The notes under the pieces were generated by a model. The model had not been told where the DNA came from. It worked only from the letters and a program-made list of their open reading frames with translations, and searched no databases. Positions 17,602 to 27,955 of a stretch of DNA of 64,000 nucleotides are shown piece by piece (the stretch's first letter is position 1; each line of letters begins with the position of its first letter). Source of the stretch: Kumtagia sp963829135 (lineage in GTDB: Bacteria > Pseudomonadota > Alphaproteobacteria > Rhizobiales > Rhizobiaceae); the NCBI GenBank assembly GCA_963829135.1, contig CAWHHO010000004.1, positions 186,001-250,000 of the forward strand, written 5' to 3'. The position numbers and the translations under genes are program-made.

Positions 17602-20600
17602 ATGAAGTTCAATCGCCTCCGCCTTCTCGGCTTCAAGTCCTTCGTGGAGTCCGGCGAATTCGTCATCGAGCGTGGCCTGACCGGCATTGTCGGGCCGAAT
17701 GGTTGCGGCAAGTCCAACCTTGTCGAGGCGCTGCGTTGGGTCATGGGCGAAAGCTCGTACAAGAACATGCGCGCCTCCGGCATGGACGACGTGATCTTCT
17801 CGGGCTCGGGCACGCGGCCGGCCAGAAACACCGCCGAAGTCACGCTGTTCCTCGACAATAGCGATCACACCGCGCCGGCGCCGTTCAACGACGCCGACGA
17901 GTTGCAGGTGTCTCGCCGCATCGAGCGCGAGGCTGGTTCCGTTTATCGCATCAACGGCAGGGAAGCGCGCGCGCGGGACGTCCAACTGCTTTTCGCCGAC
18001 CAGTCGACGGGCGCGCGCTCGCCTTCCATGGTTGGGCAAGGACGCATTGGCGAACTGATCCAGGCGAAGCCGCAAGCGCGCCGCGCGCTGCTGGAAGAGG
18101 CAGCTGGCATTTCGGGGCTGCACAGCCGCCGCCACGAGGCGGAACTGCGACTTCGCGCAGCCGAACAGAATCTTGAGCGCCTCGACGATGTCGTCAGCGA
18201 ACTCGAGGCCCAAATCGAAAGCTTGCGGCGTCAGGCGCGCCAGGCGTCGCGGTTCAAGAATCTCTCAGCCGATATCCGCAAAGCCGAAGCGACGCTGCTG
18301 CATCTGCGCTGGACGCTGGCAAAGACCCAGACCGGCGATGCACAGTCGGCACTTGCCGCCGCCACGTCGCTTGTGGCCGAGCGCGCCACGGCCCAGATCG
18401 AGGCAGCGAAGGCGCAGGCGGTCGGTGCGCATCATCTGCCTGGCTTGCGCGACAAATCAGCCGCGGCCGGCGCGGTTTATCAGCGCCTCTCGATCGCGCG
18501 CGGCCAGCTTGAGGAGGAAGCCGACCGTGTCCGCGCCCGTCAGGCCGAACTCGACCGTCGGCTTGAACAGTTTGCCGCCGACATCGCCCGCGAAGAGCGG
18601 ATGATCCGCGACAATGCCGATGTGCTGGCGCGCCTGAGCGATGAGGAAATATCTCTTGTGGCGGAGGAGACAGGCGCGGCCGAGAGCGAGGCCGAAAAGC
18701 TGGCGCTGTTCGAAGCGGCCGCTGCTGCCCTTGCGCTGAGCGAGGCGAGCTTGACCGGCCTGACTGCCGAGCGCGCCGAGGCCGCCGCCGCGATAGGCCA
18801 GTTGGATCGTCAGTTGCGCGAAATTACCGAGCGGCGAGACCGCCTGGCAAGGCAAATGGCCGAGGTGGCCCGCGAGGCGGCGGATATTGGCGCGAAAATC
18901 GCAACGCTGGCCGACCCCGCCGAAAAGCGGCGTTCTGGTCGAGCAGGCGATTGCCGCCGCCGACGCCGCGGAGCAGATAGCGACCGTCGCCGAGACGGCG
19001 ATTGCACAGGCCCGCGCTGCTGAGACTGCCGCGCGTCCGCCGGTGCAGGAGGCACGCGCCGCCCTTGCCCGCATCGAGACTGAGGCGCGCACGCTGGCGA
19101 AAATCCTGCAATCGGGTGGGGGAGGGCTGTTCCCGGCGGTGCTGGAGCGCATCGCGGTAGATCGCGGCTACGAGACGGCGCTTGGCGCCGCCCTCGGCGA
19201 CGATCTCGAAGCGCCGATCGATGCCAGCGCGCCCGCACACTGGGGTGAAAGTACGGTGGGCGCGAGCGATCCTGCGCTGCCGGAAAGCCTGCCAAGCCTC
19301 GCAACGGTTGTACGCGCGCCGCCGCAACTCGCCCGCCGGCTGGCACAGATCGGCATTGTTGCGGACGCGGACGGCGCGCGGTTGCAGAAGCTGCTAAAGC
19401 CCGGCCAAAGGCTTGTGAGCCGCAAGGGCGCCTTGTGGCGCTGGGATGGCTTCGTCGCCAGCGCCGACGCACCGACTGCCGCGGCGCAAAGGCTGGCGCA
19501 GAAAAACCGGCTGACGGAGCTGCAAATCGAAGCGCGCGAATGCGTCGAGGGTGTGAAATCGGCCGAGCAGGCATTGCTGGCTGCGGAAGCGGCGGTGAGG
19601 ACCAAGACCGAGGCGGAACGGCAATCACGCGAGGGTTGGCGGATCGCCCAGCGGGCGGTCGGGGAGGCGCGCGACGCATTGGCGCGGGCTGAGCACGCGG
19701 CGGGCGAGCTTTCGACGCGCCGTGCCGCGCTGGATGAAGCGCAGGCGCGCATCGGCGCCGATCTGGCAGAGGCCGAAGCCGCATTGGTGGAGGCGCAGAA
19801 CCACCGCGCCGCCGCGCCGGATGTGTCGGCGTTGCAGGCGCGTCTTGAGCGGGCGTCGGGCCTGGTTTCGCGTGATCGCTCCGCGCTCGCTGATGCGCGC
19901 GCTGCTCACGACGGGTTGAAGCGCGAGGCCGAAGCACGGGGCCGCCGCCTCGCGATCATCGTGTCGGAGCGTGCCGGCTGGACGACCCGCGCCGAAAATG
20001 CCGAGGCGCAGATCGTGTCGCTCATGGGACGGCGCGCAGAGGCGGAAGCCGAGCGGCAGGCGCTTGCTGACACGCCCGACGAGATCGACGCCCGTCGCCG
20101 TGCATTGCTGTCAGAGCTTTCCAAAGCGGACGAGGCGCGCAAGCAGGCGTCCGACATGCTCCAAACCGCGGAGAACCGGCAGGTCGCACTGGACAAGGGC
20201 GCGACAGAGGCGATCCAGACGCTGGCTTCCGCCCGTGAAGAACGCGGACGCGCCGAGGAGCGACTGACCGCCGCCGATGAGCGCCGCCGCGAAGTCGAGA
20301 CGCGCATTCGCGATACGCTGAACACCGAACCGCATCTCGTGATCAAGCTGGCGGGGCTGAACCCTGAAGCGAAGGCGCCGGACGTCGCCGACATCGAGCG
20401 CCAGCTCGAGAGGTTGAAGATCGAGCGCGAGCGGCTGGGCGCAGTTAATTTGCGGGCCGAGGAAGAACAGCGCGAGCTATCAGAACGGCTGGAGACCATC
20501 GTTACCGAACGGGAAGATGTCGTCGAGGCAATCCGCAAGCTGCGCCAGGCCATCCAGAACCTCAACCGCGAGGGCCGCGAGCGTCTGCTCGCCGCATTCG

Positions 20601-21061
20601 ATGTTGTCAATGAGCAGTTCAAGCGGCTGTTCACGCACCTGTTCGGCGGCGGCACGGCCGAGCTTCAGCTGATCGAGTCGGATGATCCGCTGGAAGCCGG
20701 ACTGGAAATCCTGGCCCGCCCGCCCGGCAAGAAGCCGCAGACGATGACGCTGTTATCCGGCGGCGAACAGGCGCTGACGGCGATGGCGCTGATCTTTGCG
20801 GTGTTCCTCACCAATCCCGCGCCGATCTGCGTCCTCGACGAGGTCGACGCGCCGCTCGACGACCACAACGTCGAGCGCTTCTGCAATCTGATGGACGAGA
20901 TGGCGCGCACCACCGAAACGCGCTTCGTCATCATTACCCACAATCCGATCACGATGGCGCGCATGAACCGGCTGTTCGGCGTCACCATGGCCGAACAGGG
21001 CGTCAGCCAGCTGGTCTCAGTCGATCTCCAGGCTGCCGAACAGCTGCGCGAAGCGAGCTGA
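17602..21061 (+). pseudogene. smc: Chromosome segregation protein SMC, frame broken by one missing base near 18931
   Basis: About 1,153 codons, the normal length of rhizobial SMC, which compacts and segregates chromosomes. The N-terminal half holds Walker A (GPNGCGKSNLVEALRW); the C-terminal half holds the ABC signature LLSGGEQALTAMAL and Walker B VLDEVDAPLDD, with long coiled coils between. The first frame runs in family-like sequence to LADPAEKR, and the second resumes with VLVEQAIAAADAAEQ, so one base is missing at about 18928-18932. Since smc is usually needed for normal growth, I suspect a sequence error rather than a true loss. A natural split would leave ATPase head halves on separate polypeptides. 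Confidence 0.92.
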
Positions 21062-21346
21062 TCGCGACTGAAGTTGTCTACCGACGGAAAAACCAAACAA
21101 TGACGATAGTATAGTCGGGTCGGATGAATCACTCCGCAGATAGACTTATCGCGTCAGCCGATTGCCACCTGTCGGATGCAGGCCGGCAGAACCGTCCTCT
21201 GGCCAATGCGATCTTCGCGCAAACAGGGAGAACGATCATGAGAAAGTTGTCGCCCCACCTTTGTCAGCCTCAATGGTGTCATGCAGGCGTCGGGAAATGG
21301 GATTAGCTGGGAAAGTTTGTCATGGCGAAGCGGGACAAATCCCGTT

Positions 21347-22345
21347 TCACCAGCATCTCGAATCAAACAGATCGGCCTCGGAGGTGTAATAATGCCAGTA
21401 GCTGAGCGCATAGCAGCGGATGAAATTGAGGAGGCCGACGCGGGCGCTGCTCTCGTTAATCGGCGTTCCATAGAAATCGGCAAGGTAGATAGTTGCAGCG
21501 ACATCGAGCGGGCAAAGGCCTGTGGATGCATTTTTGACACGCTCGCGCACCCTGGCCGCGCCGGTCAGATCGCCCAGCTTAAAATCATGATCATAAAGGA
21601 TCGACCTCAGCTGGAACCGCCGATCACTGACATCCGACATCAGGTTGAACTCCTGAAAGGCTTCCTGGACGATGAAGGACTTGACATACGACCGCAGGTC
21701 GTCGGCTGACAGACCCTCAATTGGGGCTGCGGACACGAAGATGGCGCTGCGGCTGATCGCGGTCGATTGCAAGATGAACGGCTGGCGCGCCCCAATCAGC
21801 TTGCCATAGTCCACATACTCGTACTCATAATTGAAGAACAGCGGTTGGCCCTCGAATACTGTGCGGTTGTCGTCGAGCCTACGCCAGAGAATGTCGTCTG
21901 TATCGTTCTTGAAGAAGGATTTTATCCATGATCTGAGCCTCGCGACAAATTCGCTTTTATAGCCTTCGAAGTTATCAGCCGCGCGCGCTGAGTATCCGGC
22001 ATAGAAGTATTTGTTTACCTCGAGTGTCGGCACAAGCGGTGCGACGCTGACCTGCGTCTCGATGCCCGTAATTTGCGTGATGAACTGATAGAAAAGCTTG
22101 ACTTGTTCGACAAACTCGAGGGCGGTGTCCGAATCGACGACAATCTTTGAAGGGCGCACATCGACGTGGCTCCGGGCTTGTCTAGTGGACACAGAGTTGA
22201 TCGTTATTCCATATTGGAACATTGAACGATCGATCAACGAGACCAGATCGTCCCGCTTTTCATCGACCCAAACAACTCCAGCTGCTGGGAAAATGGCCAA
22301 ACAAATCAAACTGACTATGAGCGCTGCCGTACGAAATTTCGTCAT
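21347..22345 (-). CDS. Uncharacterised exported or membrane-anchored protein, 332 residues
   Basis: I do not recognise this gene. Residues 5-25 are hydrophobic (AALIVSLICLAIFPAAGVVWV), either a signal peptide or a single N-terminal anchor; the rest is soluble, rich in Tyr, Phe and Asp. No catalytic motif is evident. Cysteines near the end (GLCPLD, NFIRCYAL and a terminal CW) could pair. Local base composition looks more AT-rich than the neighbouring smc. The ATG at 22345 has AGGT six bases upstream. It is followed on the same strand by nothing before smc, which runs convergent to it. Confidence 0.7.
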   Translation of the reverse strand: MTKFRTAALIVSLICLAIFPAAGVVWVDEKRDDLVSLIDRSMFQYGITINSVSTRQARSHVDVRPSKIVVDSDTALEFVEQVKLFYQFITQITGIETQVSVAPLVPTLEVNKYFYAGYSARAADNFEGYKSEFVARLRSWIKSFFKNDTDDILWRRLDDNRTVFEGQPLFFNYEYEYVDYGKLIGARQPFILQSTAISRSAIFVSAAPIEGLSADDLRSYVKSFIVQEAFQEFNLMSDVSDRRFQLRSILYDHDFKLGDLTGAARVRERVKNASTGLCPLDVAATIYLADFYGTPINESSARVGLLNFIRCYALSYWHYYTSEADLFDSRCW

Positions 22346-22625
22346 TTCTTACCTGGGCCTTCCGACACGCGCTCGAGGGCCTTGCTTACCTAACCGCTGG
22401 GCCGGAAGCTATAAGTAATGCGGAAGCTATAGATAAATTTCGTTTCAGCGCGGAAAGAAGACATCAAACAGATCGATGCGGAGCTAAGCCATAAAAAATG
22501 AAGATACTCAACAAGCCCGGATCGATATGGCCCGCGCGGAACTGGACATCATCTCGCCCATGTGGCATCGCAATTCGCCGGAGGCGACGCGCTTGTGCGC
22601 CGCACTTGATCGTCGGTCGCCGACC

Positions 22626-24251
22626 TCAATCCGGCGCGCCGGCGAACACGATCTCGCCACCCGGCCATTTGCGGATTGCGCGGTCGATGCCGCCCGTGAA
22701 TACCGATCCGTCGGGCGCGAACACTACCGAATAGAGCGGTCCGGTCGTCGGATTGTACTGCTCGATCTCATCGCCGCTTGCGATGTCCCACAACCGGGCG
22801 GTGCCGTCCAGCGAACAGGTGACGAGCCGCTTGCCATCAGAAGATATCTGCACCGCATAGACCGTACCGGAATGGCCGTCCAGTTCGCGAACCAGGCGGC
22901 CGGTTTCGACGTCCCAGACCTTGATTGAATTGTCGCCGCTGCCGGTGATGACCTCGTGGCCGTCCGGGGCAAAGGCGGCTCCATAGGTGCCGCGCTCGTG
23001 GCCCCGCCAGCTGCGGATCAGCCGGCCGGCATCGATATCCCAAAGCTTCAGTTCGCCGTCGATGCTGCCGCTAATCGCCTTGCTACCGTCGGGCGAGATG
23101 GCGACAGAGGAGATCGACCAGTCATGCCCGGACATGACATGGAGCAGCGAGCGGCTTTCAATGTCCCACACGATGACCGTGCCTGCCTCATGAACACTCA
23201 CGGCCCGTTTGCCATCGCTGGTCAGCGCAATCTTGTTCGCGCCGCCATGCTGCGTTGCTGAAAAGACATGCAGGATAGCGCCATCGGCAACATTCCGGAG
23301 GACGATCTCGCCCTCGTCTCCCGCCGTCAGCGCGTGCTTGCCGTCGGGCAGGAACAGCGCCGTGCGCGCCATGTCCTTGTGGATGCCGACGTCGCGGATC
23401 AGCTGCTTTGTCTCCAGGTCCCAGAGCTTTATGGTGCGGTCCGTGCTTGCGCTCATGAGCGAGCGCCCGTCAGGCGAAAGTGCCAGCCAGACGACGGCGT
23501 CATGGTGGCCGCCTGCCTGCGTCGGAAGCTTCTCCGGCTTGGGAAGGGGGGCCGTGGTCGTCTGCGGCTCGATCTGGGATTCCGCCATGGGCGGCTGGGT
23601 ATCCGGCGCCATGGCCGTCTGCGGATCTTCATCGTTGCCGCGCGGGGGTTGCAACCCTGGCCTTGCGGCCTCGATCGCTTCGCGAACCCAGCTGGTATCG
23701 GATTTTTGCTCTGGAGTGGGCGATTGAGGTTCGCTCGCCTCGGAGTTTGCGGCTGGCTGTGGTTCGAAAACCGGCGGCTGGCTGAGAATCTCCCGAGCGT
23801 CACGGGTCGGCTCCGGCTGCGGTTCCTCGAAGGGCGCGGAATCAGTGCCATCGCCGGTCACCGCCGTCTGGGTATCAGGGCTTGCCGGCTGCAGGGTGCC
23901 AAAATGATCCGCGATCAACGCAGCGATGGCGATCAACGGGATCGCGTAGAGAAGCGGACGCATCGAAAACGAGCTGGAAGCGGGCCGAATTCTGGCATTT
24001 CGGCCGAACAGCGTTGCCGGAGCTTGTTGCGCGCCGGTTCCATCATCGGAAGCAGCGAACAGCCGCCATGCCACGGCGAGACAGATCGCGCCGCCTGCAA
24101 GCAGCGCCGCCAATCTCATACCGTCGTTTGTAGGCATGTCATCGGCCAAAATCTTCACGCCGAGGCCGAAGGTCCGCACGAAGCTCCACAAAGCGAAGAC
24201 ACCGGCGGCGAGCGCCAGAACCGCGATCAGTCTGTCGGCAAGGGTTCTCAT
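22626..24251 (-). CDS. Membrane-anchored seven-bladed WD40 protein
   Basis: 541 residues. Predicted membrane helices at about 5-25, 45-66 and 97-115, then a Pro/Glu/Thr/Gln-rich linker (about 120-235), then seven consecutive WD40 repeats from about 245 to the end. Blades are clear: SPDGRSLMSASTDRTIKLWD, SPDGSKAISGSIDGELKLWD, APDGHEVITGSGDNSIKVWD and others. The propeller would sit in the periplasm or cytoplasm depending on the third helix. WD40 domains scaffold protein complexes; the partner is unknown. Rhizobial relatives often carry a cytochrome c domain, absent here. About 280 bases separate it from the unknown gene downstream. Confidence 0.85.
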   Translation of the reverse strand: MRTLADRLIAVLALAAGVFALWSFVRTFGLGVKILADDMPTNDGMRLAALLAGGAICLAVAWRLFAASDDGTGAQQAPATLFGRNARIRPASSSFSMRPLLYAIPLIAIAALIADHFGTLQPASPDTQTAVTGDGTDSAPFEEPQPEPTRDAREILSQPPVFEPQPAANSEASEPQSPTPEQKSDTSWVREAIEAARPGLQPPRGNDEDPQTAMAPDTQPPMAESQIEPQTTTAPLPKPEKLPTQAGGHHDAVVWLALSPDGRSLMSASTDRTIKLWDLETKQLIRDVGIHKDMARTALFLPDGKHALTAGDEGEIVLRNVADGAILHVFSATQHGGANKIALTSDGKRAVSVHEAGTVIVWDIESRSLLHVMSGHDWSISSVAISPDGSKAISGSIDGELKLWDIDAGRLIRSWRGHERGTYGAAFAPDGHEVITGSGDNSIKVWDVETGRLVRELDGHSGTVYAVQISSDGKRLVTCSLDGTARLWDIASGDEIEQYNPTTGPLYSVVFAPDGSVFTGGIDRAIRKWPGGEIVFAGAPD

Positions 24252-24355
24252 CGAGCGTCCCGCAACGAATTCCTGGGCGCAGAATGACTTCCGTTGGGGC
24301 CGATGTCGATATTTGCGAGTGGAGAGCGGTTGTCAGGATTGTAATTGCGCGGGAC

Positions 24356-24430
24356 TGGCTGGGGCGCCTGGATTCGAACCAGGGGATGGCGGTACCAAAA
24401 ACCGCTGCCTTACCACTTGGCTACGCCCCA
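24356..24430 (-). tRNA. tRNA-Gln (anticodon TTG)
   Basis: 75 bases including an encoded CCA. The acceptor stem TGGGGCG pairs with CGCCCCA, the anticodon arm is GCGGT-TTTTGGT-ACCGC with TTG at the centre, and the T arm contains GGTTCGAATCC. Folded by eye as a complete cloverleaf. Confidence 0.96.
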
Positions 24431-24585
24431 ACAGGCCGACGGAGAGTCGGAAACGCCGCCTTATAGGCAGAGTGCGCCGGGAGTGCAATCGGGACATGAC
24501 ATGATCTGTGGCGGTCGATGTGGTGCCAATTGCCCACGGCATCGCGGCAGGGCACCTCCGCGCAACGGGAAGATAAACTTCGCTC

Positions 24586-24927
24586 CTACTCGCCCCAGAC
24601 CGCCAGTTCGTTTCCTGCCGGATCGGCAAAATGAAACCGCCGGCCGCCCGGAAAAGAGAAGATCGGCTTGACGATGCGGCCGCCGGCGCTTTCGACCGCG
24701 GCGAGCGTTTCTTCCAGGTCTTCCGAATAGAGCACCGGAAGCGGCTTGCCCAAAGCCTCGCGCTCGGCGTCGAAACCGCCGTCGAGCCCTTCGCTATAGG
24801 CTGCATAGGTCGGACCGTAATCGGTAAAGGTCCACGAGAACGCCGCGCTGTAAAAGGCCTTGACGCTGTCCAGCGTGCCGCCCGAAGCGGGCATTTCAAG
24901 ATAATCGAGCTTGCCGGTCTGTTTCAT
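24586..24927 (-). CDS. VOC (glyoxalase/bleomycin-resistance) family protein
   Basis: 113-residue vicinal oxygen chelate fold protein, one beta-alpha-beta-beta-beta pair. N-terminal LDYLEMPASGGTLDSVKAFYSAAFSWTF-type pattern and C-terminal GGRRFHFADPAGNELAVW are characteristic; the last motif holds the usual metal-binding Glu. AGGAGG lies five bases before ATG, a very strong ribosome site. Relatives bind small ligands or act as lyases and isomerases; the specific role is unknown. Confidence 0.85.
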   Translation of the reverse strand: MKQTGKLDYLEMPASGGTLDSVKAFYSAAFSWTFTDYGPTYAAYSEGLDGGFDAEREALGKPLPVLYSEDLEETLAAVESAGGRIVKPIFSFPGGRRFHFADPAGNELAVWGE

Positions 24928-25000
24928 CGGATCCTCCTGTTCGTGTTATGTTCTAAGGCTGAGCGGACCCGGCGGCAAGAGGCTGCGAACAACAAATTTT

Positions 25001-25013
25001 CTAATCGATTGTA
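25001..25013. promoter_or_regulatory. Candidate operator with AATCGATT palindrome upstream of ppdK
   Basis: CTAATCGATTGTA, 87 bases before the ppdK start, is identical to a sequence 100 bases before glgP (45740-45752). The core AATCGATT is a perfect palindrome of the type bound by LacI-family regulators. In Sinorhizobium a LacI-type regulator of central carbon metabolism (PckR) is known, from memory; whether this is its site is untested. Confidence 0.45.
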
Positions 25014-25100
25014 GGAGTTAACGCCGAGCCGCACGCCTTGCCTTTCGCACTGCAGCATCCTATCGCTAGGTGCACGAGCATCGCATTGTCGGGGACGGAC

Positions 25101-27764
25101 ATGGCCAAGTGGGTCTACAGCTTCGGGGACGGCGCGGCGGAGGGGCGCGCCACCGACAAGAACTTGCTCGGCGGCAAGGGAGCCAATCTTGCCGAAATGT
25201 GCAGCCTCGGCCTACCGGTACCGCCCGGCTTCACCATCACGGCGGACGCGTGCAACCACTATTATGCCAACGGCAAGTCGCATCCGGCCGAACTTGCAGC
25301 GCAGGTCGACGCCGCGCTGGCCGAGGTCGGGCGCATCGCTGGCCGGCGGTTCGGCGACCCGGCCAATCTCCTGCTGGTCTCGGTGCGTTCCGGAGCCCGT
25401 GCATCCATGCCCGGCATGATGGATACGGTCTTGAATCTCGGCCTGAACGACGAGACCGTGCAGGCGCTGGCGCATGACGCGCATGATGCGCGCTTCGCCT
25501 ATGACAGCTATCGCCGCTTCATCCAGATGTATTCCGACGTTGTGCTCGGCCTCGACCACGAGGTGTTCGAGGAGATTCTCGAGGACGAAAAAGCGAATCG
25601 CGGCTACGATCTCGACACCGAATTCACTGCCGCCGACTGGCAAAGTGTCATCGCGCTCTACAAATCCAAGGTTGAAGAGGAACTGGAGCGACCGTTTCCG
25701 CAGGATCCGCAGGAACAGCTGTGGGGCGCGATCGGTGCGGTGTTTTCTTCGTGGATGAATACCCGCGCTATCACCTACCGCAGGTTGCAGAATATTCCCG
25801 AGTCGTGGGGTACGGCTGTCAACGTTCAAGCGATGGTCTTTGGCAATATGGGCGACACGTCGGCGACGGGCGTTGCCTTCACCCGCAACCCGTCGACCGG
25901 CGAGAAGGCGCTGTATGGCGAGTTCCTCGTCAACGCGCAGGGCGAGGACGTGGTGGCCGGTATCCGCACACCGCAGAACATTACCGAAAAGGCTCGCATC
26001 AATGCCGGCTCTGACAAGCCGTCTCTGCAGAAGCTGATGCCCGAGGCGTACGCGGCCTTCACCGACATCTGCGGGCGGCTGGAAAAGCACTACTGCGACA
26101 TGCAGGACATCGAGTTCACGATCGAACGCGGCAAATTGTGGATGCTGCAGACGCGCTCCGGCAAGCGTACCGCGAAGGCGGCCCTCAAGATTGCGGTGGA
26201 CATGGCGCGCGAAGGGTTGATCTCGCCGCAAGAGGCGGTCGCCCGCATCGATCCGTCCTCGCTCGACCAGCTGCTGCACCCTACCATCGACCCGAGCGCC
26301 GAGCGCAACATCGTGGGCTCCGGCCTGCCGGCCTCTCCCGGTGCGGCCACAGGCGAAATTGTATTCAACTCGCAGGACGCCGAGGACGCGCGCAAGATCG
26401 GCCGGAAGGTGATCCTGGTACGCGTCGAGACCAGCCCCGAGGACATCCACGGCATGCATGCGGCGGAAGGCATCCTGACCACGCGCGGCGGGATGACCAG
26501 CCACGCCGCCGTAGTTGCGCGCGGCATGGGCAAGCCCTGCGTTTCGGGCGCCGGCACGCTGCGGGTCGACTACCGCGCCGGCACGGTGATCGCCATGGGG
26601 CACACGCTGAAGGCCGGCGACGTGATCACGATAGATGGCGGTACCGGGCAGGTGCTGAAAGGCGCTGTGGCGATGCTGCAGCCGGAGTTGTCGGGCGATT
26701 TCGCCTCGATCATGGAATGGGCCGACAAGGCGCGCCGCATGAAGGTGCGCACCAACGCCGAGACGCCGGCCGACGCCCGCATGGCGCGGTCCTTCGGCGC
26801 CGAAGGCATAGGGCTGTGCCGCACCGAGCACATGTTCTTCGACGGCGACCGCATCATTGCCATGCGCGAGATGATTTTGGCTGAGAACGAGAAGGGCCGC
26901 CGCGCCGCGCTCGACAAGCTGTTGCCGATGCAGCGCTCGGATTTCGTCGAGCTGTTCGAGATCATGGCCGGTCTGCCCGTGACGATCCGGCTGCTCGACC
27001 CGCCGCTGCATGAGTTCCTGCCGAAGACCGAGAAGGAATTCGGGGAGGTAGCGGCGGTGCTGAATGTCTCGGCCGACCGGCTACGCCAGCGCAGCGAGGC
27101 GCTGCACGAATTCAACCCGATGCTCGGGCATCGCGGCTGCCGGCTGGCGGTGTCCTATCCGGAGATCGCCGAAATGCAGACGCGCGCCATTTTCGAGGCG
27201 GCTATCCTGGCGGCCAAGACCACCGGCAGCCCGGTGGTACCGGAAATCATGGTGCCGCTGGTCTCGCTGAAGAAGGAGCTGGACTATGTGAAGGCGCGCA
27301 TCGACGCGGTGGCGAAGGCGGTGATGGCCGAGAGCGGCGTAACCGTGGACTATCTGATCGGCACGATGATCGAACTGCCGCGCGCCGCTCTCCGCGCCCA
27401 TGTGATCGCAGAGAGCGCCGAGTTCTTCTCCTTCGGCACCAACGACCTCACACAGACGACGTTCGGCATCAGCCGCGACGACGCAGCGCCCTTCCTTGAG
27501 ACCTACCGCCAGAAGGGCATCATCGACCAGGACCCGTTCGTGTCGATCGATGTCGACGGCGTCGGCGAGCTGGTGAGCCTTGCGGCTGAAAAGGGCCGTA
27601 CGACCCGCCCTGATATCAAGCTGGGCATCTGCGGAGAGCATGGCGGCGACCCCGCCTCGATCCACTTCTGCGAAAAGGTCGGGCTGGACTATGTGTCATG
27701 CTCCCCCTACCGCGTGCCGATTGCTAGGCTGGCGGCGGCGCAGGCCGCAGTGGGGAAGAGGTAG
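25101..27764 (+). CDS. ppdK: Pyruvate, phosphate dikinase
   Basis: 887-residue PPDK interconverting pyruvate, ATP and phosphate with PEP, AMP and pyrophosphate. N-terminal nucleotide-binding region has LLGGKGANLAEM and SVRSGARASMPGMMDT; the central phosphohistidine segment is TRGGMTSHAAVVARGMGKPC; the C-terminal PEP/pyruvate barrel ends with GICGEHGGDP, which carries the catalytic Cys. I use the ATG at 25101 (MAKWVYSFG) rather than one 63 bases upstream. Length is standard. Single gene with its own long leader containing the AATCGATT site; a stem-loop follows. Confidence 0.97.
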   Translation: MAKWVYSFGDGAAEGRATDKNLLGGKGANLAEMCSLGLPVPPGFTITADACNHYYANGKSHPAELAAQVDAALAEVGRIAGRRFGDPANLLLVSVRSGARASMPGMMDTVLNLGLNDETVQALAHDAHDARFAYDSYRRFIQMYSDVVLGLDHEVFEEILEDEKANRGYDLDTEFTAADWQSVIALYKSKVEEELERPFPQDPQEQLWGAIGAVFSSWMNTRAITYRRLQNIPESWGTAVNVQAMVFGNMGDTSATGVAFTRNPSTGEKALYGEFLVNAQGEDVVAGIRTPQNITEKARINAGSDKPSLQKLMPEAYAAFTDICGRLEKHYCDMQDIEFTIERGKLWMLQTRSGKRTAKAALKIAVDMAREGLISPQEAVARIDPSSLDQLLHPTIDPSAERNIVGSGLPASPGAATGEIVFNSQDAEDARKIGRKVILVRVETSPEDIHGMHAAEGILTTRGGMTSHAAVVARGMGKPCVSGAGTLRVDYRAGTVIAMGHTLKAGDVITIDGGTGQVLKGAVAMLQPELSGDFASIMEWADKARRMKVRTNAETPADARMARSFGAEGIGLCRTEHMFFDGDRIIAMREMILAENEKGRRAALDKLLPMQRSDFVELFEIMAGLPVTIRLLDPPLHEFLPKTEKEFGEVAAVLNVSADRLRQRSEALHEFNPMLGHRGCRLAVSYPEIAEMQTRAIFEAAILAAKTTGSPVVPEIMVPLVSLKKELDYVKARIDAVAKAVMAESGVTVDYLIGTMIELPRAALRAHVIAESAEFFSFGTNDLTQTTFGISRDDAAPFLETYRQKGIIDQDPFVSIDVDGVGELVSLAAEKGRTTRPDIKLGICGEHGGDPASIHFCEKVGLDYVSCSPYRVPIARLAAAQAAVGKR

Positions 27765-27776
27765 AGGCCGCCTTTC

Positions 27777-27799
27777 CTCGCAGTCCCGCAGCCTGCGAG
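27777..27799 (+). terminator. Stem-loop after ppdK
   Basis: CTCGCAG and CTGCGAG form a seven-pair stem with a nine-base loop, 13 bases after the ppdK stop. No U-run follows, so it is only a weak terminator candidate. Confidence 0.3.
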
Positions 27800-27955
27800 T
27801 TCGACGCATGTGATGCAAGTAGCCTTCACGACTGGCCAATTGCGCCGCCAAACCGCGGCGATATATTTTTCACACGGCTTGTCGCATCGCGCGCGACGGT
27901 TGCGTCTTAAAGGAGCGCTGCGTCAGGCGCCGGCAATCCTGCACGAGGTATTTCG

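Noticed and set aside
16723..18213. Minus-strand open frame of 496 codons
   Set aside because: Spans opposite the DsbA-like gene and the start of smc; composition is shadow-like.
18885..18940. Programmed frameshift in smc
   Set aside because: No slippery heptamer or following hairpin is visible at the junction, and other SMC genes are not known to use frameshifting.
21238..21306. 22-codon frame with GGGAGA ahead of the ATG
   Set aside because: Good ribosome site but the peptide is too short and has no recognisable feature; kept only as a possible remnant.
22380..22440. Direct repeat GGAAGCTATA upstream of the unknown 332-residue gene
   Set aside because: Two copies about 20 bases apart (GGAAGCTATA); too short and unsupported to call a regulatory site.
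25212..27011. Minus-strand open frame of 599 codons
   Set aside because: Opposite ppdK, which is complete and convincing.
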